A DNA stretch of 64,000 nt. Source: Synergistaceae bacterium (GTDB lineage Bacteria > Synergistota > Synergistia > Synergistales > Synergistaceae). The translations under genes and the position numbers were made by a program. Where the stretch lies: positions 124,001 to 188,000 of the forward strand of contig JAUNHV010000001.1 in the NCBI GenBank assembly GCA_030523725.1, in the 5' to 3' direction. The notes below the pieces were generated by a model. It searched no databases. It had not been told where the DNA came from and saw only the letters and a list, made by a program, of their open reading frames with translations. Positions within the stretch are counted from its first letter, which is position 1. Every line of letters begins with the position of its first letter. Shown piece by piece: positions 52,426 through 60,015 of the stretch.

Positions 52426-52470
52426 TTTGTTTTCTTTTTCTAAAATTACAAAGAATTGAGGCGAATAATT

Positions 52471-54252
52471 TTGCAAAGAGAACTGGTTACAGGCTATATA
52501 GAAAAAATTTCTGGTCCGCTAGTAATTGCTGGCGGAATGGCTGGTGCAAGTATGTCCGACGTTTGTCAAGTCGGGCGTGCAAAGCTAGTTGGAGAAATAA
52601 TAGAATTAAAGGATGATAAAGCATCTGTCCAAGTTTATGAGGAAACATCTGGCCTTATGCCAGGTGAACCTGTTGTTTCAACTGGACAGCCTTTGAGTGT
52701 TGAATTAGCTCCAGGCATGATTCAGAATTTCTATGATGGAATTCAGAGACCACTTGAAGCAATTGAGGCAGCTGCTAAAAGCCCATACATTTTGCGTGGT
52801 ATTACTGTTCCTGCAGTGGACAGAGCAAAAAAATGGTCATTTATTCCTCTAGTTAAGGCTGGAGACAAAGTGGCACAGGGAGATTTCTTGGGACACGTTC
52901 AAGAAACTGACCTTGTTGACCACAAAATAATGGTGCCTTACGGTTTAAGTGGAGTAGTGAAATCCATTAATAACGGTGACTTTACTGTGGAAGAAGTTGT
53001 TGCTGTCATTACTGATAACAATGGGCAAGACAGAGAAATTACAATGCTCCAAAAATGGCCGGTCAGACGTCAGAGACCTGTATTGAAACGTTTGCCACCG
53101 GAAGTGCCACTTGTTACAGGGCAAAGAGTAGTTGACACATTTTTCCCGATTGCACGTGGTGGCACAGCTTGTGTTCCAGGACCATTTGGAAGCGGAAAAA
53201 CTGTTATTCAGCACCAGTTAGCAAAGTGGGCTGATGCAGAAATTGTTGTATATATTGGTTGTGGCGAGCGTGGAAATGAAATGACAGACGTTCTTCGTGA
53301 ATTCCCTGAGTTGGAAGACCCACGTAGCGGTAAATCACTTATGCAACGCACATTGTTGATTGCAAACACTTCAAATATGCCTGTTGCAGCACGTGAAGCA
53401 TCTGTTTACACTGGAATAACGATAGCGGAGTATTTTAGAGACATGGGCTATTCCGTTGCACTTATGGCAGACTCAACATCAAGATGGGCGGAAGCATTGC
53501 GTGAAATGTCTGGTCGTTTGGAAGAAATGCCAGGTGAAGAAGGATATCCTGCATATTTGGGAACAAGACTTGCTTCGTTCTATGAAAGGGCAGGACGTGC
53601 AATTTGTTTTGGCAATGGCGGCAGAGAAGGTGCTGTTTCTGTTATTGGTGCTGTTTCTCCTCCAGGTGGTGACTTGTCAGAACCAGTTACACAAAACACG
53701 CTTCGTGTTGCAAAAGTTTTCTGGGGGCTTGATTCAAGCCTTGCCTATCAGAGACACTTCCCTGCGATAAATTGGCTTAACAGTTATTCCCTATACGCAC
53801 AGAAATTGGGCGAATATTGGGACGGAATTTATGATGGCGAATGGTCAAAGACTCGTGTGCAGGCAATGTCACTTTTGGAAGATGAAGACAAATTGAAGGA
53901 AATTGTTCGTCTTGTCGGTATTGATGCTTTGTCAAAGGATGAAAGAATGATTTTAGAAACGTCTAAATCAATCAGAGAAGATTTCTTGCACCAGAATTCA
54001 TTCCACGAGATAGATACATACGCTTCTATGGATAAGCAGTTCAAAATGTTACGTAACATTTGTCTTTTCCATAACATGGCAATGCAGGCACTACGTTCTG
54101 GTCAGCCTCTAAAAGCAATTACCTCTCTTCCTATTAGAGGAGAAATTACTCGTATGAGGTATACAGCTGAGACTGAATTAAACAAGCTTGATGAGCTGGA
54201 AGAGAAGATAAAGATTACTTTAGGAAAATATATTTCTGGGAGGGAAAACTAA
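52471..54252 (+). CDS. ntpA: V/A-type ATPase catalytic subunit A
   Basis: A 593-residue catalytic subunit. The extra non-homologous region typical of V/A-type A chains spans about 115-190. The P-loop '[13 protein letters not shown]' is near residue 232, 'ECGERGNEM' type '[13 protein letters not shown]' near 258 (catalytic Glu in GER), and '[20 protein letters not shown]' near 328. It hydrolyses or makes ATP at the A-B interfaces. The start is a TTG at 52471 with GAGGCG nine bases upstream; an in-frame TTG at 52456 lies before that site. It shares one base with the subunit B start. Confidence 0.97.
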   Translation: MQRELVTGYIEKISGPLVIAGGMAGASMSDVCQVGRAKLVGEIIELKDDKASVQVYEETSGLMPGEPVVSTGQPLSVELAPGMIQNFYDGIQRPLEAIEAAAKSPYILRGITVPAVDRAKKWSFIPLVKAGDKVAQGDFLGHVQETDLVDHKIMVPYGLSGVVKSINNGDFTVEEVVAVITDNNGQDREITMLQKWPVRRQRPVLKRLPPEVPLVTGQRVVDTFFPIARGGTACVPGPFGSGKTVIQHQLAKWADAEIVVYIGCGERGNEMTDVLREFPELEDPRSGKSLMQRTLLIANTSNMPVAAREASVYTGITIAEYFRDMGYSVALMADSTSRWAEALREMSGRLEEMPGEEGYPAYLGTRLASFYERAGRAICFGNGGREGAVSVIGAVSPPGGDLSEPVTQNTLRVAKVFWGLDSSLAYQRHFPAINWLNSYSLYAQKLGEYWDGIYDGEWSKTRVQAMSLLEDEDKLKEIVRLVGIDALSKDERMILETSKSIREDFLHQNSFHEIDTYASMDKQFKMLRNICLFHNMAMQALRSGQPLKAITSLPIRGEITRMRYTAETELNKLDELEEKIKITLGKYISGREN

Positions 54253-55649
54253 TGAAATTGCCAGAGGTATATAGCACAATTAGTAATATTTCTGGACCTT
54301 TGATGGTTGTAAACAAGGTTAATGATGTCGCTTATGATGAATTAGCTGAGATTTCACTTCCAAACGGTGAGAAACGTCGTGGAAAGGTTTTAGAAATTTA
54401 TAACGACAGAGCACTAGTCCAAGTGTTCGAGGGTACAACGGGAATTGATGTTAAATCGACAAATGTTCGTTTCCTTGGAGATGTGTTAAAACTTCCTGTT
54501 TCACGTGATATGCTTGGGCGTGTGTTTAATGGTAGGGGAGAGCCAATTGATGGTGGTGCTCCGATAATTGCAGACAAAGAACTCGATGTTAATGGTAACC
54601 CAATGAATCCTTACAGTCGCAACTATCCATCAGAATTTATCCAGACAGGAATTTCTACTATTGATGGCATGAATCCACTTGTTCGTGGGCAAAAGTTGCC
54701 GATTTTCTCTGGTTCTGGTATGCCTCACAACAGAATGGCAGCACAAATTGCACGTCAAGCGACAGTTATCTCTGGTCACAGTGACTTTGCTGTTGTATTT
54801 GCCGCGATGGGTATTACGTTTGAAGAAGCTACATTCTTTATGGAAGACTTTAGAAAAACTGGTGCATTGGAGCGTACAGTTATGTATGTCAACCTTGCAG
54901 ATGACCCCGCAATTGAGCGTATTTCAACTCCACGTCTTGCTCTGACAGCAGCGGAATATCTTGCGTTTGAGTGTGGTATGCATGTATTGGTTATTTTGAC
55001 AGACCTTACAAACTATGCAGAAGCTTTGCGTGAAATTTCTGCAGCTCGTAAAGAGGTTCCAGGTCGTCGTGGTTACCCTGGCTATCTCTACACAGACCTT
55101 GCTACTATGTATGAAAGAGCCGGTCGTTTGCGTGGAAGAGATGGTTCTATAACACAGATTCCTATTCTTACGATGCCAGAAGATGACAAAACCCACCCAA
55201 TTCCAGACCTCACCGGCTATATAACAGAGGGACAAATTATCCTTGCCCGTTCACTACACAGAAAGGGCATTTATCCGCCTGTTGACGTTATGCCATCCTT
55301 GAGCCGTTTGAAGGATAAAGGAATTGGTAAAAATAAAACAAGAGAAGACCATGCAGACCTTATGAACCAGCTTTTTGCTGCTTACTCAAGAGGTAAAGAA
55401 GCAAAAGAACTTGCGGTAATCTTAGGAGATGGAGCTTTGTCGGAAGAAGACAAGGCTTTTGCAAAGTTTGCAGATAAATTTGAAGATACTTATGTCCGCC
55501 AGGATGAATATAAAAACAGAACGATAGAAGAGACGCTGCAAATAGGTTGGAATTTGCTGACCTTAGTTCCAATAGAGGAATTGAAGCGTGTGCGTGACGA
55601 ATATTTGGAGAAGTATCTCAAGCCTCTCTTGGAAAATAAAAGCGAGTAA
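54252..55649 (+). CDS. ntpB: V/A-type ATPase regulatory subunit B
   Basis: A 465-residue non-catalytic subunit. The P-loop is absent; in its place is '[20 protein letters not shown]' near residue 152, the B-subunit mark. '[16 protein letters not shown]', '[20 protein letters not shown]' near 222 and '[20 protein letters not shown]' near 263 are conserved, including the arginine that reaches the catalytic site. Length is normal. The start overlaps the subunit A stop (TAATG), giving coupled translation and near-equal amounts of A and B. Subunit D follows after 13 bases. Confidence 0.97.
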   Translation: MKLPEVYSTISNISGPLMVVNKVNDVAYDELAEISLPNGEKRRGKVLEIYNDRALVQVFEGTTGIDVKSTNVRFLGDVLKLPVSRDMLGRVFNGRGEPIDGGAPIIADKELDVNGNPMNPYSRNYPSEFIQTGISTIDGMNPLVRGQKLPIFSGSGMPHNRMAAQIARQATVISGHSDFAVVFAAMGITFEEATFFMEDFRKTGALERTVMYVNLADDPAIERISTPRLALTAAEYLAFECGMHVLVILTDLTNYAEALREISAARKEVPGRRGYPGYLYTDLATMYERAGRLRGRDGSITQIPILTMPEDDKTHPIPDLTGYITEGQIILARSLHRKGIYPPVDVMPSLSRLKDKGIGKNKTREDHADLMNQLFAAYSRGKEAKELAVILGDGALSEEDKAFAKFADKFEDTYVRQDEYKNRTIEETLQIGWNLLTLVPIEELKRVRDEYLEKYLKPLLENKSE

Positions 55650-55662
55650 GGGGTGAGCTGGC

Positions 55663-56289
55663 TTGGCTCGTGCATTGAATGTAAACCCTAATAGAATGGA
55701 ATTATCGCGTTTGAAGCGGCTGCTTGCGGTTGCCAAGCGCGGTCACAAACTCTTAAAAGATAAACAAGACGCACTTGTAAAAGAATTCTTGGAAAAAGCC
55801 AAAAAAACTTATGAACTTCGTAATGAAGTTGAAAGTGAACTGTCAAGTTGCTATGGTGGATTTATGACAGCAAGAGCGATGGTTTTGCCAAAAGTTTTGG
55901 AACAAACCTTACTTACGTCAAGTGGCGAAATGAAGGTCGATGTTTCATACAAAAATGTTATGAGCGTTAACATTCCTTCCTTTGCATGTGAGACACTGAA
56001 CCCTCAGCTTAATTATGGGCTTGCCTCTTCACCAGGCAGCCTTGACGTTGCGTTGGAAAAATTTTTAAACCTTTTGCCAAAGCTTTTGAAGCTTTCCGCA
56101 GAAGAAAAAGCAATTTTCTTGATGGGGCAGGAGATTGAGCGAACAAGGCGAAGAGTTAATGCTCTCGAGCATGTTATGATTCCGTCCTACACTGATTCAA
56201 TCAAGATGATTTCCATGAAGCTTGATGAAATGGAGAGAGCAACCCTTAGTCGCTTGATGGTTATAAAAGAAATTGTTAGAAATCACTAA
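55663..56289 (+). CDS. ntpD: V/A-type ATPase subunit D (central shaft)
   Basis: A 208-residue subunit D: two long helices at the ends ('NPNRMELSRLKRLLAVAKRG', 'LKDKQDALVKEFLE' near 37 and 'RRRVNALEHVMIPSYTDSIK' near 168, read as 'RTRRRVNALEHVMIP') form the coiled shaft that turns inside the A3B3 head. The motif RRVNALE..(I/M)IP is the family signature. It starts with TTG, with AAGGGGTGAG upstream. It is the last gene of the nine-gene operon and ends at a strong hairpin. Confidence 0.95.
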   Translation: MARALNVNPNRMELSRLKRLLAVAKRGHKLLKDKQDALVKEFLEKAKKTYELRNEVESELSSCYGGFMTARAMVLPKVLEQTLLTSSGEMKVDVSYKNVMSVNIPSFACETLNPQLNYGLASSPGSLDVALEKFLNLLPKLLKLSAEEKAIFLMGQEIERTRRRVNALEHVMIPSYTDSIKMISMKLDEMERATLSRLMVIKEIVRNH

Positions 56290-56293
56290 AAAT

Positions 56294-56343
56294 ACAAGGC
56301 AATTAGCACATTGATTTGTGTTAATTGCCTTGTTGTATTTTTG
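56294..56343 (+). terminator. Terminator of the ATPase operon
   Basis: ACAAGGCAATTA pairs with TTAATTGCCTTGT, extended by CACA/TGTG, and is followed by TGTATTTTTG. It is close behind the subunit D stop. Confidence 0.88.
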
Positions 56344-56410
56344 TATCCAATTTAATCTTTTAGTGCAGTAATAGGGACGACTCATTGAACGATCTGTGAC
56401 ATTATATCAA

Positions 56411-56490
56411 ATTGAGCAATATTTTGCAATTTTATTGAGCAAGATTTCATAATTTTATTGAGCAATATTTTGATAATATATTGAGCAACT
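56411..56490. repeat. 23-bp direct tandem repeat, 3.5 units
   Basis: Units start at 56411, 56434, 56457 and 56480, each opening ATTGAGCAA and continuing AT-rich to exactly 23 bp; the last is partial. A degenerate relative, ATTGAACGAT, precedes them at about 56384, followed by TGTGACA. There are no unique spacers, so this is not a CRISPR array. It could be a protein-binding array (for the XRE gene downstream) or the transposase-binding end of a lost element. Confidence 0.85.
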
Positions 56491-56589
56491 TTTAGCAACA
56501 AAGTTCTTAAATGGTGAAATAAAAAAAGTGGTGTGGATTTCTCAAATTTTTTAGCATTTTTTGCGCCTTTTAGCTATGACATTACTGTA

Positions 56590-56618
56590 TTGTAAAAAGT
56601 TGCTATGTGATATATACT
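56590..56618 (+). promoter_or_regulatory. Promoter of the XRE-family gene
   Basis: TTGTAA (56590-56595), 17 bp, TATACT (56613-56618), 37 bp before the ATG of the XRE gene and 100 bp after the tandem repeat. Confidence 0.75.
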
Positions 56619-56654
56619 TCACACGGCGACTTTTTATATTGAGGAAAAATACTA

Positions 56655-56894
56655 ATGAGGCTTTATGAAAATACAAATTTGACTGAGTTATTGAAAACAG
56701 CAAGACTTGAGTCTGAATTGTCTCAGGAGCAATTGGCAAAAAAAATTGGTTGCACAAGAGAAACGGTTTGCAAAATTGAAAATGGACGAGATGAACCGAA
56801 ATATAGAATTTTCTACCGTTGGCTTAATGCGTGCGGTAAACAATTGATTGTGCGCTCGTATAAAACTGTGGAAATTGATATTGACGTCAAATAG
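56655..56894 (+). CDS. XRE-family HTH transcriptional regulator (antitoxin-like)
   Basis: A 79-residue DNA-binding protein. The Cro/C1-type HTH covers residues about 9-60: 'LLKTARLESELSQEQLAKKI', with recognition-helix region 'CTRETVCKIENGRDEPK'. Size and layout are like HipB- or HigA-type antitoxins and phage repressors. GAGGAAAA lies upstream of the ATG. No partner toxin (HipA, HigB) is next to it; the neighbours downstream are gene fragments. The strong promoter and a 23-bp repeat array upstream make self-regulation possible. Confidence 0.85.
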   Translation: MRLYENTNLTELLKTARLESELSQEQLAKKIGCTRETVCKIENGRDEPKYRIFYRWLNACGKQLIVRSYKTVEIDIDVK

Positions 56895-56926
56895 AAGTGA
56901 TTTTGTGTAGTTTGCATTGTTGCACA

Positions 56927-56968
56927 AAAAGCCCCGTGTTAAATTATTGTTTTCAACTCGGGACTTTT
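56927..56968 (+). terminator. Terminator after the XRE gene
   Basis: AAAAG-C-CCCG pairs with CGGG-A-CTTTT (single mismatches) across a loop of about 20 bases and runs into TTTTA. It is imperfect but well placed. Confidence 0.6.
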
Positions 56969-57265
56969 ATCTTGCTGAATTTTTGTTTACAATGGCTTTT
57001 TAGATACACTTGACTTTATATGATGTGATATGAGTGTTGCTTGCATTTAATAAAAGTGCCGCAAACGGCAAAAAAATTAAATGTGATAGCTATAAAAGGA
57101 AACAACTTGGAAGTCTAATGGAAAATTTATATCATTTTAGGCTGTAATGAGGATGGAATAGTTCTTGTGGCAGAACAGTTTTTTGCACTGGTTTGCACTG
57201 TGCTTTTGTGCAACTAAAATCAAAATTATGCTATAATACTCTCATCTTAGGGGGCGAGAATTTAA
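56969..57265. other. Non-coding stretch with a promoter-like element
   Basis: No ORF with coding character was seen in these 297 bases. It holds an extended -10 box TGCTATAAT (57229-57237), a short direct repeat TTTGCACTG (57183 and 57192), and AGGGGGCGAG (57248-57257), which looks like a ribosome site but has no start codon in the expected place. It reads as the remnant of a promoter and gene start. Confidence 0.45.
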
Positions 57266-57559
57266 GAAGCAAAAATTTTCGTAAAATCAAAATTACACTA
57301 TAAGAAATTCGAAGCAATTTTTGATACAATCAACGATCTAGATAACGCATATAAACATAGTCTTTTTATGCATCAAGCACATTTACAAATGTCAGCAGAT
57401 GATGGTGTTGCATTGTTTGCATATTATCCCCCAAAAAATAGCATAACAAAAATGGATTATTTGAGCCACAATTTAATGCACATAATAATAGGATTTTCAG
57501 ATTTTCTTTTAGAATTTTGTGATGTGGAGGAGTGTAAAAGAAAGCCGAAAGTAGTTTAA
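57266..57559 (+). pseudogene. N-terminally truncated ORF of unknown family
   Basis: The frame is open from 57266 and reads like protein all along ('KKFEAIFDTINDLDNAYKH', 'MHQAHLQMSADDGVALFAYY', 'DYLSHNLMHIIIGFSDFLLE'), but no ATG, GTG or TTG occurs before the ATG at 57368, in the middle of it. A promoter-like TGCTATAAT and AGGGGG lie upstream. I infer that the natural start has been lost. The family was not recognised; a charged first half is followed by a hydrophobic helix near the end. If translated from 57368 it would give 63 residues. Confidence 0.5.
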
Positions 57560-57626
57560 CATTTTCCAACCGAATTCATTAAAATATCAGTGAAAATTAC
57601 AAGCAAACGGCATAACAAAATCCAGC

Positions 57627-57655
57627 TTGACAAGCAGAAAAAATAATTTTAAACT
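57627..57655 (+). promoter_or_regulatory. Promoter-like element before the UPF0175 gene
   Basis: TTGACA (57627-57632), 17 bp, TAAACT (57650-57655), 25 bp before the TTG start. Confidence 0.55.
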
Positions 57656-57679
57656 TCCTTAAGGATCAGTAGTGATAGG

Positions 57680-57889
57680 TTGCAAAAATATGATGCTTTA
57701 CCCATACATAAAAAAAGGACAATGTCTCACGGAAAGGCAGCAGAGATTTTAGGAATTTCAAAATTGAAACTCTCAGATTTGTATGGAGATTGCGGACTTC
57801 CTTATTTTGATATTGAAAGGTCTGAAATAGAAAAAGAGATACAAACATACTATGCCCTAAAGGATAAAAAATATGATAGTTGTATCTGA
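57680..57889 (+). CDS. UPF0175-like protein (antitoxin-type)
   Basis: A 69-residue protein. 'TMSHGKAAEILGISKLKLSDL' (read as 'SHGKAAEILGISKLKLSDL') followed by 'YGDCGLPYFDIERSEIEKEI' matches the UPF0175 plan: SxGKAAEL(L)G(I/M)S, GxxGIPYFDxxxxELxxEL. UPF0175 genes are often paired with PIN-domain (DUF3368) genes, probably as antitoxin and toxin. The start is a TTG after AGGATCAGTAGTGATAGG; part of the usual N-terminus may be missing. Its stop overlaps, by 17 bases, a reading frame that begins exactly like a DUF3368 toxin but stops after 11 codons. Confidence 0.72.
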   Translation: MQKYDALPIHKKRTMSHGKAAEILGISKLKLSDLYGDCGLPYFDIERSEIEKEIQTYYALKDKKYDSCI

Positions 57890-57908
57890 TTCATTAGAGA
57901 AGAAGTAG
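57873..57908 (+). pseudogene. Remnant of a PIN-domain (DUF3368-like) toxin, 11 codons
   Basis: The frame reads MIVVSDS and then LEKK and stop. DUF3368/PIN proteins paired with UPF0175 begin M-I-V-V-S-(D/N)-(T/S)-(S)-P, and this one overlaps the upstream gene in the typical coupled way. The rest of the toxin (about 150 residues) is absent from the bases that follow. I infer a deletion after codon 7. Confidence 0.55.
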
Positions 57909-57952
57909 AAGGGATACTTACGTATGAGCCAAAAAGAACTCTAAAACATCAT

Positions 57953-57980
57953 TTGAAAAACCATGTTTTTCAAATATAAT
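57953..57980 (+). promoter_or_regulatory. Promoter overlapping a perfect palindrome
   Basis: TTGAAA (57953-57958), 16 bp, TATAAT (57975-57980). The palindrome TTGAAAAAC / GTTTTTCAA around CAT (57953-57973) covers the -35 box and spacer, as a repressor operator would. It lies 28 bp before the 51-codon gene. Confidence 0.7.
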
Positions 57981-58007
57981 TGACCTATAAGAGAGGAGAT
58001 GCTAAAT

Positions 58008-58163
58008 ATGCGTAATGCTTTTTTAGATGGTGCAGCGACATTGTTCACTTTTGCAGCTGATGATTGGTATAAAATGCCAAGTGACGAAGAAGCAATAAGG
58101 CAGGATTGGGAAATTGTAGGTAGCTATATCAGAGGTGCTATGAGTGAAACAGCAGCAAATTAA
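58008..58163 (+). CDS. Small protein of 51 residues, DUF2335-neighbour type
   Basis: A short but convincing gene: GAGAGGAGA lies eight bases before the ATG, and a promoter with a palindrome lies 28 bases upstream. The product is acidic and soluble, with 'NAFLDGAATLFTFAADD' followed by 'SDEEAIRQDWEIVGSYIRGA'. The pattern S-D-x-E-A-x-x-x-D-W-x-x-(V)-G is one I recall from small ORFs near DUF2335 genes, but no function is known. Its last 20 bases overlap a GTG start of a DUF2335-like frame, so the pair was translationally coupled before the second gene decayed. Confidence 0.7.
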   Translation: MRNAFLDGAATLFTFAADDWYKMPSDEEAIRQDWEIVGSYIRGAMSETAAN

Positions 58164-58412
58164 ACCTGTCGCACAACAAATTACTACTTCATATCAAGGC
58201 CCCATTCCACCAGCTATTGAAATGGAGCGATACGCCACAATTAATCCCGATTTTCCTAGTAGAATTTTAGCTATGGCAGAACAGCAACTGTTGGCGGTGT
58301 GATGTGTGTATTGCGTGGCTACAATATACAGGGACTTGTTTTGATACTTACACAGTTAGTGGGGATGTGTGGTGTTTTTATTTATGCAGAAAAATATACA
58401 AAAAAGAACTGA
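58144..58412 (+). pseudogene. Broken DUF2335-like membrane protein gene
   Basis: Two pieces in different frames. The first (58144-58302, GTG start) reads 'YQGPIPPAIEMERYATINPD' and 'FPSRILAMAEQQLLAV' and stops; this is the DUF2335 N-terminal motif (GPLPPP..L..Y....PG...RI..MAE.Q). The second (58314-58412) reads 'RGYNIQGLVLILTQLVGMCG' and 'VFIYAEKYTKKN' and stops, which fits the membrane-helix end of the same family. The middle segment, usually rich in charged residues around HR...E, is missing. The gene has therefore lost an internal stretch and shifted frame. Family function is unknown. Confidence 0.65.
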
Positions 58413-58417
58413 TTTTA

Positions 58418-58440
58418 AGCGTGCTATGCACGCTTTTTTT
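58418..58440 (+). terminator. Terminator after the DUF2335 remnant
   Basis: AGCGTGC pairs with GCACGCT around TAT, followed by a run of T. A compact intrinsic terminator, still intact although the gene before it is broken. Confidence 0.85.
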
Positions 58441-58463
58441 GTTGGAGAGTGACGTGTGTGTGA

Positions 58464-58547
58464 TATACGCTCGTGGCACACGGAATTTCCCTCAATGGCT
58501 TTGTAGAAAATTCTATTGAAAAGGCACTTGTTGATTACAATCACTAA
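58464..58547 (+). pseudogene. C-terminal fragment of a HicB-family antitoxin
   Basis: After an in-frame stop the frame reads 'HGISLNGFVENSIEKAL' and ends DYNH. The phrase G-x-SLN-x-(F/W)-(V/I)-x-x-(A/S)-I-E-x-x-L is the ribbon-helix-helix tail of HicB antitoxins. The preceding HicB body and any hicA toxin are absent. A terminator-like hairpin follows directly. It is identified from a short motif only. Confidence 0.45.
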
Positions 58548-58549
58548 AA

Positions 58550-58593
58550 AAATCCCCAATAATAGCTAAATTGCTACTATTGGGGAATTTTTA
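58550..58593. terminator. Hairpin terminator closing the accessory region
   Basis: AATCCCCAATA pairs with TATTGGGGAATT, extended by TAGC/GCTA, with A- and T-runs outside. It can act in both directions. Confidence 0.8.
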
Positions 58594-58659
58594 GTAATAA
58601 TCTGGCAAGAAAATCTTTGTAAATTTTACAAAAATATAGGTAAAAATTTTGCATAGAAA

Positions 58660-58688
58660 TTGCCAAAGTGCATCTAGTGTGTTAGAAT
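58660..58688 (+). promoter_or_regulatory. Promoter of the yebC-ruvCAB operon
   Basis: TTGCCA (58660-58665), 17 bp, TAGAAT (58683-58688). A leader hairpin CGGGA/TCCCG lies between it and the yebC start. Confidence 0.78.
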
Positions 58689-58760
58689 ACACCTCGTGTT
58701 TTCGGGATGAGATAATTCCCGTGGTTTTGTTTGCAAATTTTTTTCAAGGAGAGATAGATT

Positions 58761-59504
58761 ATGTCAGGACATTCACATTGGGCAGGAATTAAACACCGCA
58801 AGGCTGCACAGGACGCAAAAAAAGGTGTAGCGTTCCAAAAGTTGGTTAAAGACATCATTGCAGCTGCAAAAGCCGGTGGTGGAGATCCAAATGCAAATTT
58901 TAGATTGAAAGTTGCTATTGATAGAGCAAAGGCAGGAAATGTTCCTGTTGATAACATTGAGCGTGGTATCAAAAGAGGAACTGGCGAGCTTGGCGGACCG
59001 ATGGAGGATATCTACTATGAGGGATATGGTCCATGTGGTGTTGCCGTTATGGTTCACGTTATGACAGACAACAGAAACAGAACTGCACCAGCAATGAGGT
59101 CACTTTTTACAAAGACAGGTGGTTCAATTGGTGAAATGGGTTGCGTTGCTTGGAACTTTGAAAGAAAAGGTGTTATTCAAGTTACTGGCAGTGGTATCAA
59201 TGAGGATGAAATTATGATGGTTGCTCTTGATGCCGGTGCAGATGACGTCGAAGCAAATGAAGAAGGATTTGAAATTGATTGTGAGCCAACAAGCCTATCT
59301 GATGTTGGCGAAGCTTTAAAGAATGCTGGCTACAACGTTGAGTCAATGGAAGTTAGTATGCTTCCAAAAAATACTATTTCTATCACCAAAAAGGAGGACG
59401 CACAAAAGATGCTCTCCATGGTGGAGCGTTTTGAGGATGACGATGACGTTGAAGCAGTTTATGCAAACTTTGACATTCCAGAGGAAATCCTTGCACAACT
59501 TTAA
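58761..59504 (+). CDS. yebC: YebC/PmpR/TACO1-family protein
   Basis: A 247-residue YebC of normal length. 'MSGHSHWAGIKHRKAAQDAK' is the invariant start (usually SGHSKWANIKHRK); 'NFRLKVAIDRAKAGNVPVDN' near 46 and 'YEGYGPCGVAVMVHVMTDNR' near 96 are the next blocks, and the end 'VEAVYANFDIPEEIL' is typical. The family acts on transcription and on translation of difficult proline stretches. AAGGAGAG precedes the start. It leads the ruvCAB operon, and its last 14 bases overlap ruvC. Confidence 0.97.
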   Translation: MSGHSHWAGIKHRKAAQDAKKGVAFQKLVKDIIAAAKAGGGDPNANFRLKVAIDRAKAGNVPVDNIERGIKRGTGELGGPMEDIYYEGYGPCGVAVMVHVMTDNRNRTAPAMRSLFTKTGGSIGEMGCVAWNFERKGVIQVTGSGINEDEIMMVALDAGADDVEANEEGFEIDCEPTSLSDVGEALKNAGYNVESMEVSMLPKNTISITKKEDAQKMLSMVERFEDDDDVEAVYANFDIPEEILAQL

Positions 59505-60015
59505 TGGTAATTCATATATTACATCGTTAGGAATAGACCCCGGGCTAGGGACACTTGGCTACGGGGTCGTTTTGCAGAGTGGCTCCTCACTTTTTTGTGA
59601 AAGGTATGGCGTGATAAAAACGCCTACGACTCTGCAAATTTCAGAGAGATTATTGTGCCTTCATAATGATCTTGTTAAGATTTTTGATGCAGTCAAGCCT
59701 GATATTGTTGCTATTGAAAAATTGTTTTTTGGCAGAAACGTTACAACAGCAGAAATGGTGTGGCAAGCTAGAGGAATTGTCATGCTGCTTTGTGCCGAGC
59801 GAGGCATTACTCCATATGAATTGACACCTGGACAGGCAAAGGAATCTGTTTGTGGCAATTTTAAAGCAGAAAAGGGACAGGTGCAACGTGTTGTGGCACA
59901 AATATTGTCACTTGAAAAAAATCCTACACCAGATGATGCAGCAGACGCACTTGCCATTGCTATCACGGGGCTTTCTTTGCATTGTTACAATAAAGACACG
60001 GAGTGTTTGAAATGA
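59491..60015 (+). CDS. ruvC: Holliday junction resolvase RuvC
   Basis: A 174-residue RuvC. Catalytic acids: D in 'LGIDPGLGTLGYGV' near residue 15, E in 'IVAIEKLFF' near 73, and the DD pair in 'PDDAADALAIAI' near 148. It cuts Holliday junctions delivered by RuvAB. The start is a TTG at 59491 inside yebC, with AGAGGA six bases upstream; the longer open frame further into yebC is only a shadow. It overlaps yebC by 14 bases and ruvA by 4 (ATGA), so the operon is tightly coupled. Confidence 0.95.
   Translation: MHNFNGNSYITSLGIDPGLGTLGYGVVLQSGSSLFCERYGVIKTPTTLQISERLLCLHNDLVKIFDAVKPDIVAIEKLFFGRNVTTAEMVWQARGIVMLLCAERGITPYELTPGQAKESVCGNFKAEKGQVQRVVAQILSLEKNPTPDDAADALAIAITGLSLHCYNKDTECLK

Noticed and set aside
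56411-56490. CRISPR array
   Set aside because: Repeats are directly adjacent at a 23-bp period with no unique spacers and no cas genes.
58304-58519. 71-codon plus-strand ORF in the accessory region
   Set aside because: It crosses the DUF2335 remnant in another frame and runs through its terminator, so it is not a gene.
59323-59490. Longer N-terminus for RuvC inside yebC
   Set aside because: The extension reads out of frame through the yebC end and has no family likeness; the TTG at 59491 has a good ribosome site and gives normal RuvC length.
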